In this document: positions 25,801 to 37,319 of the stretch, one piece after another
Layout of the letters: every line of letters begins with the position of its first letter
Position numbering within the stretch: position 1 is the first letter of the stretch
Source: Ectocarpus siliculosus
Taxonomy: Eukaryota > Sar > Phaeophyceae > Ectocarpales > Ectocarpaceae
Reading direction: 5' to 3'
DNA length: 59,724 bases
Assembly: GCA_000310025.1 (NCBI GenBank)
Contig: FN649733.1
Coordinates: 3,777,542 to 3,837,265 of the forward strand
Translations under genes and position numbers: made by a program
Notes under the pieces: model-generated
Databases searched by the model: none
Told to the model about the DNA's origin: nothing
Seen by the model: only the letters and a program-made list of their open reading frames with translations

Positions 25801-28054
25801 TTCGACAGCAGATGAACCCCTTCCGTACCTAGGCAGCGGCTCGTTGTCCCAATCTTTTGTGAGCATGGCGTTTTCTGCCATGGCGTCCGTCACCTTGCGG
25901 TGCAAGGCCTTCTCGAGCTGCGCATGTTGCTTCGAACCTTGCTTTTTGTCGCACTTATCGAATGCTCGCTGCAGATAGCGCCTGAGCGAGGATGGCCAAG
26001 CCCCGTCGTCTCCCGGCTCCTCCGTGCGACGCTCAGCTTCCTTTGGGGCAGGTGGCGCACTCCTGTGTTTGGAAAGGACAGGACTGCCCCGGTGGCTACC
26101 ATTCCCGGTTGTTTGTGGCTGCGGAACCTGGGGTAGGAAGAGAATCATGGCGAAGCATTTCGTTTCAACCCTACTTACCATAGCTGTGCACAGCAGAGAT
26201 AACAAAATTCGCAGGGAATCCAGCAACGACGTCAATTCCCAATACACAGCAGTAGCAGGCGTGGATTTTTTTATCGGTTGCACTCGGCCATGTATGGCAA
26301 CTTCGCACTCCTATTCTTTGCTGGCGTTCACCTCTTGGCTAGTGACCAGACCCGCGGGTGCCTCTGATTTGTGGGTAGCAGAAGAACGTTGGTCGAGCGC
26401 ACGCGTCTCCTTTTGTTCACCTGCATCGGGAGGAGGGGGCGGGGGGGGGGGGGGGGGGGGGGGGAACGGGGCCCCCAAAACCGGGGGGTTTGGCCGGAAC
26501 GGGGGCTGCCCCCTTTCCGGGGGCGGGCGAAAATGGTTAACCTTTCGGGGAAGGGGCCCGGGCGGGGGCCCCTTGGGGGCAACCCCGCGGAGGTGGAGGG
26601 AAACAAGTTGCAACCCCCGCCCCCGCGGGGGGAAAACCCGTTGGCCCAAATTGTGGGGGCCCCCCTCTTGGAAAGAACCCCTCAAAATTGGGGGGGGGGG
26701 GGCACCCCCGGAACCGCCAAGAAAGGCCCCTTTTTAATTTAAACCCCGGGGAGGAGCCCCCCCCCCCAAAAAGCCGGGGGGGGAAAAAAACCGAAAGGNN
26801 NNNNNNNNNNNNNNNNNNNNNNNNNNNNNNNNNNNNNNNNNNNNNNNNNNNNNNNNNNNNNNNNNNNNNNNNNNNNNNNNNNNNNNNNNNNNNNNNNNAT
26901 TTAATTAAAAAAATGGGGGGGGGGGGGGGGGGGGGAGGGGGCAACGGTGCCGCAATACCTGGTGCTTGTGCCGGTACTGGCGGCTGCGCTATCTCGGGGG
27001 TCGGCAGATATGGTTGACCTTGCAGGTAAGGGGCCTGGGCTGGGTACGCTTGAGGAGCAACCGGCTGAGGTTGAGGTACAGCAGTTGCATACCCTGCCCA
27101 CTGCTGGGCATAAGCCTGTTGCCCAAATTGCTGCTGCTGCGCATCTTGGACGTACCCCTGATAGCTTGGGGCTGGCGGGTACGCCTGGTACTGCTGAGGA
27201 TGGCCGTTGTTGTAGTTATACCCTGGGTAGTAGCCCGCCCACTGAGAAGCCTGGTCGGTAATAATGCAGTAGGGCGGAGTAGGGGAAATGCTGCATTGTA
27301 GGCAAAATCAGATCGACTTGCCACAAAACTCTTCCGCCAGAATAAAAAGGTCGCAGCACGTGGGCGAACTAGAGGACGGCTTGCAGTTCAACGCAACATG
27401 CGCTCCATATGCTCGAAGATGGCTTCCACTGCGATGTGATCGAGGGAGGGAAAGCTCCATTAGAGCTGAATCTTCAAAAACAACCTCGAAAAGCACAGGT
27501 CACTGCTAGGCTATAGGTATCATATGATGCGTGTCCCGACCTACCGGCCACGGTCAATTTACATGACACACATGCTCGTGTGCCGGCAGGATTAATAATA
27601 CAAACCAACGCTACACATGAGGATGAATTCGCAACCATGCGAGTACTGCTGTACAGCAGTACATATTCCGCACGTGATCGCAACAGAGCGTAGGAAGAGC
27701 ACGAGAGATCGGGCGCGCTTCGAATACCTTCAAGGGATACATACAGCTACCAAGCTCCCAGCTCGTGTTATCTATTCGTACCTGAGGATCTGCATATTGC
27801 TGTGCAGCACCATACTGGGAGAAAGAACTGTACGGATCCTGGTAGAAAGCCGGCGCGCCCGGAGGCATGATGCCATTTGGACCTCCGCCAGTCGGGCCAG
27901 GAGGCGCCGCGGCGTAGCTGATCTGAGCTCCCGCTTGAACAGCAGAGGGCGTGGGAGGGTCGGGTGGGGGCGGCGGAGGAATGGGAGGCGCCGGGGGTTT
28001 AGGAGTCTCTGCATCAAGCTCCATACTCACCTCTGTTATCCACGACTGTGCCAT
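22892..28054 (-). CDS. LENG8: LENG8/Thp3-like SAC3-domain protein
   Basis: LENG8 (yeast Thp3) is a nuclear SAC3/GANP-family protein linked to transcription elongation and splicing. Exons on the minus strand: 28054-27782, 27250 to about 26421 (crosses the gap), 26127-25829, 25655-25575, 25389-25113, 24484-24263, 23834-23808 (27 nt) and 23386-22892. The N-terminus is Pro-rich (APPIPPPPPPDPP), then rich in Gln, Tyr and Pro (YNYNNGHPQQYQAYPP) with a polyproline run. Next come SSLRRYLQRAFDKCD, TKDWDNEPLPR, a basic RS/K-rich exon (KRERSPLRG, KNKKRK), EKDYLRLTQ, the core ACSQLKAIRQDCVVQRIKN and VYEGHARIALQQGD, YNQCQTQLQ, ELYACGLEGSQEEFTAYRVL and FVLGELIFDTDEDGVAFLQ. The 27-nt exon completes the family motif and is followed by a GCAAGT donor. 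In-frame GAG|GTGAGT near the start codon leaves the first residues uncertain. It is divergent from MTG2. Confidence 0.88.
26433..26798. other. misassembled low-quality copy of the LENG8 exon
   Basis: After a G run at about 26441-26464, this stretch follows 26941-27260 base for base in outline but with most positions turned into G or C runs: AACGGGGCCCCC against AACGGTGCCGCA, GGCCCAAATTGTGG against TTGCCCAAATTGCTG, GGTTAACCTTTC against GGTTGACCTTGC. This is what a failing Sanger read gives after a homopolymer. It is not a second exon. Confidence 0.85.
26799..26898. other. assembly gap, 100 N
   Basis: Exactly 100 N, the usual placeholder for a gap of unknown size. It lies inside the Pro/Gln-rich exon of the LENG8-like gene. 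The G runs on either side (about 26441-26464 and 26915-26940) encode polyproline on the minus strand and probably stopped the sequencing reads. Confidence 0.98.
27643..27662. repeat. 20-bp perfect palindrome of a dispersed motif
   Basis: GTACTGCTGTACAGCAGTAC is its own reverse complement. It lies in the first intron of the LENG8-like gene. Partial versions (CAGCAGTA, TACTGCTGTA) occur near 7212, 7300, 8487, 10678, 28712, 29288, 37725, 39058 and 57943, all in introns or between genes. Confidence 0.7.
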
Positions 28055-29002
28055 GCTCTACACTCTCTCTATCTATCTCTCTGTCACCTGACTGAGGTTC
28101 CTGCCTCGTTCCCTTGTCGCCTCTTTAGACGAGGGGCATACGCGAAATCATGGTATTTGGCATACCATCTACATAATCCGCACCCGCGCAGTCTCTTACT
28201 CACAGTCCAGTCCCTCACTCAGTCCCGCTTTAGTTTCTCACTCGCTCGTGCAGCACACTGAACACTGCACACGGGACATCGTGTCCCTGATGTTGGCTCA
28301 TTTTTCATCCCGATGCAGAGTATTGGGAGTGCTACGGGTGTGCCATCTTGGCTTCGGCAGCCCGGGATGCCATGCCGGTGTTAGTTCTGTGTTGGTGTTG
28401 AACAGACAAGCTGGAGGGAGGCCTGGAAAACGACGGAACCACAGGGGTGACTACAAGGCAAGTTCGTTGCTCACCACACAGCCACACAGGCTAGGTTGAA
28501 TATATATGTACAGTAGTGCGAAGTCGTGAACTCTTCCGTTACGCCGCGGCACTCTCACGTGCCTGGTTGTTCTCAATGACGTTGGCATTCCTTACCTCCT
28601 GTCAAAGCAAGAAAATGAACAGCAGTGAATTCTGAATTTTCAAATGTTCAAAACGCTGCCTCACTCTCATGACAAGCGACTTGTGCATGTTTCTATGCTA
28701 TCGTACCACACTGCTGTAGTTACAGCAGCGGTGTTGGGTACCGGGTGCTCTTGTTGGACAATTACGCCTCTTCCCCTGGTACTGGAGGCGTGATCAAAGG
28801 AAAGCCGGTGGCCAGACATGCCGCGTTGTTGGTGCCCTGCATGCGGGCGTACGTGGGCGTATGATATGATCGTCACGCCACCAAGTGGAGCGCACCGCTA
28901 CTACGGTATGCATGTCATATAATACCGCTGTACCTCACCGCTTGTCTCCGTCGCGTCCCGGCGTCCCGGCCCCGTCGTAATGCAACGCCATTGGTTTTTC
29001 AG
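28055..29002. promoter_or_regulatory. divergent intergenic region, LENG8-like / MTG2-like
   Basis: The two genes point away from each other across about 950 bp. It must hold both promoters and the unlocated first exon of the GTPase gene. The ATG at 28980 is in the wrong frame for FVDKLRI unless spliced. It includes CTCT-rich stretches at 28060-28085 and one copy of the CTGCTGTA...TACAGCAG palindrome near 28712. No TATA box is convincing. Confidence 0.45.
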
Positions 29003-32000
29003 TTCGTCGACAAACTTCGCATACTGGCCAGTGGGGGCAAGGGAGGAGACGGATGCATCAGCCTCGAGGGTGAGACAAGATATATCCCGTACCTCAGGAC
29101 CTCAAGATGCAAGCGACAACAGAGTATCAGTCCAGCACAGCGATTAGGAGGTCGCAGTACCAGATCGGGCCTTGTTGCTGTCACGCTGTCGAACACTCAA
29201 CCGTCCCGTTTCACAACTGCAGCCGCGTTTTGCCTTGCGCGAGACCAGGCGTTCTAAGCGCTTGCAATCACCGTCAAGGAGCTACAAGTACAGCAGTAGA
29301 CTATTCTAGACGGGACCCTTAGCTACCGAGCAACCATGAACGCTTGGCCAATCGGTTCTTCCACCCAACTTCATCAAAATCTCGCTCGCAGGAGACAACC
29401 CAACGAGGAAGCGGCCGTCGGGGGGGTCGGGGGGAGCGGGAGGGAACGTCTATGCGATCGCGGACGGCTCCTTGGAAACGCTGGACTCCCAGCTGCATCA
29501 CTTCAATGGCCAACCAGGCAACGCGGGAGGAGGTGCATACACATTCACTACTACTAGTTCTTGTACAAGGGGTGCTTCGCCCGCCCCCCGCCCCGCCCCC
29601 GGGGGGCGGTCTTCGCGTAATAGCCGTAACTAAAAAAATGGAAAATTGACGTTTGTTGACAATAATAGCCCGGGGGTAGCCCTGGCCTCATCTGAAGCCA
29701 TGTCCTTTTATTCATGTGGAAGGTAAGTACTGTGGATGGGTCGAGTATGATAGGAGTTGGTCGCGGTTATGAGAAGGATTAAGTCTGGATAAAAGAAGGA
29801 AACAAACAACGTCTTTTACCGTTTTTGACTTGAAACCCACTCGACGTTCGCATGGAGTACATGTCAACAGCAAAACAAGCATCGGTGCAGGTTCGCACAG
29901 GTTCGCTGTCGGAGATTTGAAAACGGTGCCTCACGGCTGAGGCTTGTGATCATGTCCGGCAAGGTGCTGCAAAGGTTAATTGCAGCGCTGAATCCCGGGG
30001 CACACATCAACACAAGATGGCGACTCTGTGTGTACGTGTGCCAAAAATGTCTGTTCTGTGTGAAACTTTGGCTGATGCTTTTGCTGTGGCGGGGAAACAG
30101 CAGCAGCAACATCAGGCAGTCGTTCGGAGGGAGCCTCGGAACTCGGCAAGCCGCGTTTTCTTCCCCATTTTTTGAAGAGATGTTTTCCCGCTTGCCCGCA
30201 TGGCAGGTGGTGGTGAGGGCGGGGGTCCCCTGCTGGCACATACGTTTTTCCCAGATATCTACTGTACACATCGGATCGACAGAAAGAAAGAACATTCGTC
30301 GTATCTACTCCGTGGGAACGAGGGAAGTGTCCGTGCGGGTAGCTCTCAAGGCACAGCAGTGCACCGCAGGGCGCGCTACGGGCGCGCTACGGGCGCGCTG
30401 CGTCCGTTATTCCCGTCCGGGAGCCGCCAGAAGACCGAAAGAAAACTGAGAGTTGTGGGAGCTATTAGAGACTCCTGCGAGTTGTGAGCGAGGGAGATGC
30501 ATGCTTACGTTGTGGCTTGGTGTGCCTCCATGGTGCGTTATTCTGACCAGCTGATTTTGACGCCAACGTCATACAGAACCCCCCGGACAGAACCTAGCGA
30601 GAACCAAAAATACTTTATATCCGGAACAATATTGCGGCGGTCCAGCGCGGGTAGATCTTCACACAGCGCACCGCATGATGCGATGCACTCGGGACGTGCT
30701 GAGTGCTGAGTACATTCTGCCCATCCGGGAACCAAAAGGACGACAGAAATCGATTTCAACAGCGACCCTCCACAAAAATTGGACGCACCACAGAGGAGCA
30801 CGCGCGAATAGGCAAAAGGAAACCCTACAGATTGATGTTTTACCTTTGAACCGAGCGGGGGGGGGGGGGGGGCTACATAGCGTTTTTTTTTCTTGTACAA
30901 CTGTAGTCCTGAGTGGGGCAGATACATGCTCCAGTTGATAAACAGCGTTGTGATTTAACAGCTATGGTTTGCGTTCACCTTTTTTGGTTATATGGGCCGC
31001 AAAGCATCTGGCGTGTTTCGACACTGCTGTGTGAGGCGTTCTTCTCTGGAGACGAGCCCTTCATGCACGGTGCTACTGCTGCGATGATAGGCCCGCCGGA
31101 AAAAAAGGATTGCGGCATGCCGTCGGCAGTCGAGCATTCCATATCTTTTGCAGCTGGCTGGGCACCCAAGTATGACGTCCTGAGCCTTTTGAGACTTACC
31201 CTCGTCCTTGCGGTGCCGTGTGCACTCGACTTGTGTCATCTTGTGCCATCTTGTGTCATCAGGGTCTGGGAAGAAGGGTAGGACCGGCAAGGACGCCTAT
31301 ATTCGAGTTCCGTGCGGCACGCTCGTTTCGGAGGTGGTGCAGGCAAGTGAATCGCTCGTGCTGCATCGTAGGAGCGGAGTGCGTCGAGTCGTGCTTGCAG
31401 TGAATCATGTATCTCCTCTTTCCTCTTACGGAGCAGCACCCCTTACGCCCGTACACTGTACAGTGAGTATGTGCTTGCTTGGTGGTCGTCCTCTTGTTCT
31501 CTTATGCCTGAGCGCCTCCAGTATCGCAACATGCTCCGCCGGTGGCGGGAATCGAATCGAATGCCAATGCTCAATCCTTTGGGGCATGCGATCGTGATGA
31601 AGGAGCTGTGCGCCAGATCTGGAACACGTATTGAGCAAAGCAGGCTCGGGATGGCTTAATTCCGTTTTATACTCATGTCGCATTCAGTGACGAATCGGCC
31701 TTGTGGGATGTAGATTTTTCAACCGCCGTCGCCGTATCCCTCGAGTACGCGTACTGCAGAGCTTCCTTCATGCCTGAATCTCTCAATACGCTGTCTGCTT
31801 GCGCACCTTTGAATTTCCCTTGCCATATGGATCAGGAAGAAGAACACTACGGGTTCCATCCTTGGGCACTGGCCGGCGGGATCGAATGCGGTGGGGAAAA
31901 GTCAATCGCACAAGGAGCCGAGGGCGAAGAAGGAGGCGAGGAATCTGCTTTCGACGGCGACATTTATTGGGGCGGAGATAACGGCGAGGAGGTAAAACGA

Positions 32001-32613
32001 CCTCCTTCAAGAGTCGGTACATGGCTCTACCGTAGCACCTTGTGACCATACTGATATTTTCTGGCGGGGCAGACGGACTTACCTGAGGTTTTCCAACCCC
32101 CTGGATTTTGCCGCATCCTGAATTGCTGCTGCCGACGCTTGTTACTGTCTCCGAAACTTAGTCCAAGCTTTGGGTATGGATGCTTCTTGTGTTGAGCATG
32201 CATACGATCACCCTCGCGCCCTCGGCGAATCCGCACACCTTGTTGTGTGTGAACCAGGGAGAAGAAGAAGAAGTGCGATATGTGGCCGACTTGGAGAAGG
32301 ATGGCGACAAGGTTCTTTTGGCGTCAGGAGGAAAACCGGGGCTAGGTAACCTGCACGTGGCGTCTCGCAGAGTGGGCACGGTGAGCGAGTGGCGTCCATC
32401 CCGTGTTGTCAGCTATCGAAGGGAGCTTGCCTTCTTCATGCTGATCGTATGTGCAGTGCGCGTGTTGTTTTCCAGGGCCGAGATGAGGCTGAATGATTCA
32501 GCCCGCTGGTGGTGTGAAACCACGGATATTGCTCGTACTTTCGTCGCCTACCGTTGTGTGGACTTGTAACGGCGACGATGTTTGTCTCAGCTCACAGCTA
32601 GCTCACAGGTCTG

Positions 32614-32654
<41 letters not shown>

Positions 32655-35600
32655 CTTCACATTAACAACCGTACCTTCATATCTGTCCGTACTGACAAAA
32701 CACTTGACCGATCATTCCCGTGGTCACAGGCCAAGTTGCCCAAAATGGTATGCTCAAATATAATGGACCCGAAGGGTAACCAAGCCAACTTAACTCAAGG
32801 ACAGGTAGTCTGGGCCCCTTCCCCCCCCTCTACACGCTACATCATCATATGCCAGAGAGAGAGGTACATCCCCTGGATCAACCTTGGTACTGCACACACA
32901 GAGAGAGAAGGCCATCCGGGGAAGCAACGAAAAGGACAAAATAGAAAAAAACAAAGATACACGTGGAAACCTGTTTTCGGGTGTCCCAGTGCAGTACGTA
33001 TGGCCGAAGGCTCAATTTAGTCATTGATGTAAGTCATTGAATATCCGCTGTATCTCTGTGCAGCTCCCCCGTTTCCCCGACCCAACCGCCATTTTGAACA
33101 TGTTCTGTGCTGGTTGATGACCCTTTCCTGTCATGTGCTCTCACGATGCGCGTACCACGTGCGTCGAATTTATTCAGAAAATTCCTGGACAGCGCGGAGA
33201 GAGCCGGCACTACCGCTTCGAGCTGAGAACAATCGCGGACGTGGGTCTTGTGGGGTACCCGAACGCCGGCAAGTCTACCCTGCTCGGGTGCATCACGAGC
33301 GCTAAGCCCAAGGTCGCCATGTACCCGTTCACTACCCTTACGCCCGTCGTGGGACACGTCGAGTACTCGGTGAGAGAGTGAGCGAGCGACGCACGCCAGT
33401 GTAGCCACGTCGTGAGAACGGAAGCCAGGTCGGAGTCGCAGCACGGCTGGCTGAAACAATGAGAAAAACACAACGTACGACTTTACATGTGACTGCTCGC
33501 TGCCTTAAGAGCAGGTATTAAGGGGGTGCACCAGACGAAAATTGATTTCGACGAATTTTGAAAACAAACGCAAGAGCACCAGAAATTGCACAACAGACAC
33601 ACAAGACCAGGCTGAAGGCATCGCGAAACACAGAATTCGTTGATTCTCGCACAGGGCGGCAGTAGAGGCTGCTTAAAACATACATTTCACGCGTCTACCT
33701 CCACACGCCTCCTTTGAAATCAAGATAGAAATTCACACTATTCTAAATTCAAGTCAAAAGAGCCAAAACGGAAGGCCTTCAACCAAGGTCAGTTTTGAGG
33801 GTTAGGTGGCACATTCTATTGTCATCAGTAAAGGACATCATGGAGAGGCATCGTGCGTGCTGGCACGCTCAGGTTTGGTACTGGAACTGAAATATCGAAG
33901 GTCGCAGCAGCCTTTGAAAACAGTCCGAAATCTGCTCCGGAACCAAGCGGCAGCCAACATTTGTCACTGCTGTGCTGACCGCCACGGACCGTAAAACCCT
34001 GAACCGAGGGTTTTCAGCAGCAGCTAGTGGCATCAGCTACTGCCGTAACCCCAGCATGGCTGCGACAAAAGTTGGCTGCCGCTTGGTTCCGGCGCAGATT
34101 TCAAACTTTTTCAGAGGCTGCTGCGACCTTCGACATACGCATGACGCCTCTTGATGGTGTCCTCTACTGATGACAGTAGAATGCACCACCTAACCCTGGC
34201 GGGAAGGTTGTTTTCTTTCTTTGTATAGGAATAAAGTATGGGAATAATAACCAGCGTCGCAACCCCGTTTCTTCACCTCCTTAATAGGTCATGTTTCCTT
34301 GGTCGTCGCGTGGAGTTGTCATGAAGAATAAGGTCGCTGTCGGCGTTCGGCACACCCAAGCCTTCATTTCGCCATCATGGCAGCAGCGGCAGATGTTTGC
34401 CCTTTTCTTTTCCGCACGGGTTGAGTGTTTTTCATCCCTTTGGAGAGGGCGATGTCTAAAAGCCATTACGCCACTACGTCGCCTCCAGTAACATGACAGG
34501 TGGGCGATGCTATTTAACGTCTCTCAGCTCATGTTGCTCCCAAGTCATCCACTGCGTTATGTGGACCCTCCGTTGTGTTCATTCACATAACACACAACGA
34601 CAATCACAACGCCGCCTCTATGTTTCAGGACACAATCCGCCTCCGAGTGGCAGACATCCCCGGTCTCATCGACGGGGCGCACCGAAATCGTGGGCTTGGG
34701 CACGAGTTTTTGCGGCACGTGTCGAGGACTCGGGCGCTCATGTTCGTGGTAGATGCAGCGGGGTCGGAGGGGCGAGACCCGGTGGATGACCTCATGAGCC
34801 TCAAGGAGGAGCTGAGGCTGTACGACGGCGAGCTGGCAGGAAAGCCGGCTTTCGTAGTGGCGAACAAGACTGACTTGCAGGGTAAGTTAACCGTGTCACC
34901 GGTGAGGGAGAGTCGGAGAAAGGTTAAGGCTCCCGCGAGAGCAGGAAGACACAACGCTCGACGTATGTCAACGCACACGAATCATCCTTTGTGTGTTCCA
35001 TGGATTGTTTGGGGATCCCGGTGTTCTGCGTCTTGACGTTTTGGGTGTCAACGGCTTCATCTCAATACGACTCCTTGATGTGTTTGGGTGTAGCTGGTTG
35101 TGTCGCACGGCTAGCACTCAATTTCAAGCGCGAAACATTTTGAGTGGAAACGAAAGTTTGGCAGCTCCGGCACGTTGGCGGGGGTCAGTCGCCACACAAA
35201 CCAACCATGCTAGAGGCATGGCAAGCAGTGTGTTGAATTCCTTAACTACCCCGCTGCGTTTTCTAAATTGGCTGCAACGTTTCGCAAGAATGATGTGATG
35301 ACCACCCTATGCTTTGTGGGTTTCCCTTGTTTCTCTTTCGCGATGGTGGCGCAGAGACCGAAGGGCATCTCGAGAGGCTGCGCAGTGCTGCCGGTCCTCT
35401 ACCAGTCGTCCCTATCAGGTGTGAAGAGGATAACAAGAGGATGAATCATGCCGATGTTTCGGAACGACAATGTTATAGTTACAGTGGCCTTGCGGTTATT
35501 CATGGTCCTTGGGCTTCAATGGTCAATAACTTGGTCCTACACTAGTGATTTTGGTTATTGCACTTTCATTACACACGTCGTTGGTACAAGGTTGAGGTTT

Positions 35601-35955
35601 TGAGAAGTCCTCACCAATTTTTCATGTTAATCTACCCCAAGTAACTCCCTCCCGCATACCCTCTCCCCGTAACCTGCGCATTCTTTGTTGGCACGATGAC
35701 GTTCACAAAACCAGCGCCCTCGAGTCTAGAGGGTTGTTGGAGTTGGTCGTGACGATGCGACAAGTTCTAGAGGAACACTCGCCTGGCAACCGCACTGATA
35801 CGTCGGGCCGTGAAAGCGAAGTAGGGGATCAAGACGGTGCTGCAGATGGAGGTAGACATGTAGAGGAAGCCGGCGGCGGCGGAAATGACATTGAGAAGGG
35901 CCCCGCGGTGCCCGGAACAATGCCAACGGCACGATGGATGCGTGAGGAGATGTAG
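29003..35955 (+). CDS. MTG2: Obg-family GTPase, MTG2/GTPBP5-like
   Basis: MTG2/GTPBP5 assists large-subunit ribosome assembly in mitochondria. Exons: 29003-29069, 29392-29532, 31263-31342, 31644-31991, 32258-32380, 33178-33369, 34629-34881, 35355-35418 and 35715-35955 (about 502 residues plus a missing first exon). The Obg fold shows [54 protein letters not shown] and [13 protein letters not shown]. GTPase motifs are G1 GYPNAGKST, switch/G2 [10 protein letters not shown]3 [17 protein letters not shown]4 NKTD and G5 [23 protein letters not shown] resembles MTG2 more than bacterial Obg. Exon 4 adds about 116 residues, acidic towards its end, inside the Obg fold, between VSEVVQ and the exon starting [16 protein letters not shown]. 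The donor after 31342 is GCAAGT, a GC-AG intron. The start codon and any targeting peptide lie upstream, unresolved. A chloroplast role is also possible. Confidence 0.85.
30369..30401. repeat. three 11-bp GC-rich tandem units
   Basis: GGGCGCGCTAC occurs twice, followed by GGGCGCGCTGC, in the large intron of the GTPase gene. G runs at 30857-30872 and a C/G inverted stretch at 29580-29607 lie in the same intron. Confidence 0.85.
32608..32746 (+). repeat. dispersed intronic repeat, copy A
   Basis: This segment begins CTGATTGTTGTTG, has a (TTG)n run to about 32654, then CTTCACATTAACAACCGTACC, a TGTCCGTACT stretch and CCGTGGTCACAGGCCAA. The same order of blocks recurs at 47785-47940. It lies in an intron of the GTPase gene. 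Confidence 0.7.
33798..34197. repeat. 400-bp imperfect inverted repeat (fold-back/MITE-like)
   Basis: The element begins AGGGTTAGGTGGCACATTCT and ends with its near reverse complement, AGAATGCACCACCTAACCCT. Pairing continues inwards over nearly the whole length: GTCATCAGTAAAGGACATCA against its partner, TCGAAGGTCGCAGCAGCCT, GGAACCAAGCGGCAGCCAAC, down to a central AAAACCCT-GAACCG-AGGGTTTT hairpin at 33993-34014. It sits in the intron between exons 33369 and 34629 of the GTPase gene. No coding frame and no clear target duplication were seen. It could be a MITE or a hairpin-RNA locus. Confidence 0.85.
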
Positions 35956-37319
35956 ACGAAGCTGTGTAAAGCTAGAATAGAACCAATCCATCACGCAGGG
36001 CTCTGTGATGTGCTTCTTGGATTGCCGCAGGTGACATAGTTCGCATTCTATCTCGGTTGGTGTCTTGTCTAGGCTGAGGATACGTCGCCCGATCAAGGAG
36101 CTTGGTCAGCTTGGTCGAGAAAAATCATGGAAGAAGCCCTGGCAATGATGGAGTGAACGCCTTTGAGCTCAGGAAGCACCTAGCAATACTTTTGCACTTG
36201 CCGATTTCGGGACAACGAATGCAAGACGAAGAGGGCAGGAAAAATAAACGTACAACGGAAAACGTGGGGGGCGGGGGCGGATTGCCATTCCCGGGGGCGA
36301 AGATCGCCGGCCAACCCAGCTAATCTTCTTTCTGCTTCTTGGGTACCCTCTGGTAGATGTTTGGGCCCCGACATCGTGGGTTCCAGCGCAAGAGGTGGTC
36401 GGCAAGTAGGTGCTAATGTGTGGGTCGAGGGGATAAGCCCGAAAAAGAACAGACGAACGCCAGCGGGGATTTATCTCCCCCCCCTTTTTTTTCAAGTATT
36501 TTTCGCCCCTCCATTACTGCGTACCTTTGAGAACGCCCCAACGCGTTCTCTGCAGCCAAACTAAAGAACATTCTATCCTTTTGTGCACCCCCGGGGCATT
36601 CACCCAGAATTTATCGGGATACAGCACTACCCAGCGCTACACCCGCTTGGGCATCCGTTCATCGGCGCCAAAGTGCTTACTTGCGCTCACGCATGTTTGA
36701 TCTCGCCTCATCCGCAGATTCTAGTACACGGCAAAAGAACTACAAGGAGAGGAGCTGCACTATCTAGGCCTACAGGGCTGTTGATGAAAGGGTTTGCCGG
36801 GTGCTTCAAGGACCTCGGGGTGGCGAGGATAAATACTCTTGCCAGCACCAACGTCTTGTGGGTCAAGCAAGCTGTTGGAATTCATCCCCGACCTCCATGC
36901 CTATCAAATCTAGGGCAACGCTATGCTTACATGTGCGCAAAGAAACAGGGCTTGACGAACCAATGAGGCATCGCGCCGCTGTGACATGCATCGCCCAAAT
37001 GCTCCATGTGACGGAAGCAAAGCAAGGGTACCTCTCGCACCTCGGTAACCTCGTATGTTTGGCCAGCATTCAACGACCAAAACACTCCCAAACATGCCCA
37101 CGGGCAAGCTACCGACTTACCCTATCGGTTTCGTTTCGCTAAGAGAAACTTCACATTACCACTAACCTTAATCTTTCAAAAGTTCAATCCTACAATTACA
37201 AGATTACAAGAGGAGCATCGTACAGCAGCAGCCGCCCGCACGTACTGAGTTCGCGGAAGCAACACAAGCCGAACTCAGCAAGTCTCTGACACGCTCCTCG
37301 CTCCTCGTTTCCCCGCCCC
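35956..37319. other. intergenic, no gene recognised
   Basis: Stretch between the GTPase stop codon and the putative small membrane-protein gene. Open frames on both strands lack recognisable motifs or plausible splice chains. Some of it will be 3' UTR of the two convergent genes. Confidence 0.5.

Noticed and set aside
26311-26742. Gly-rich and Pro-rich open frames left of the gap
   Set aside because: The sequence is a corrupted read copy; its frames are meaningless.
32730-32747. 18-nt micro-exon (AKLPKM) between two GTPase exons
   Set aside because: Phase and length would fit the Obg family, but the segment lies inside a dispersed repeat also found in a myosin intron, and skipping it keeps the frame.
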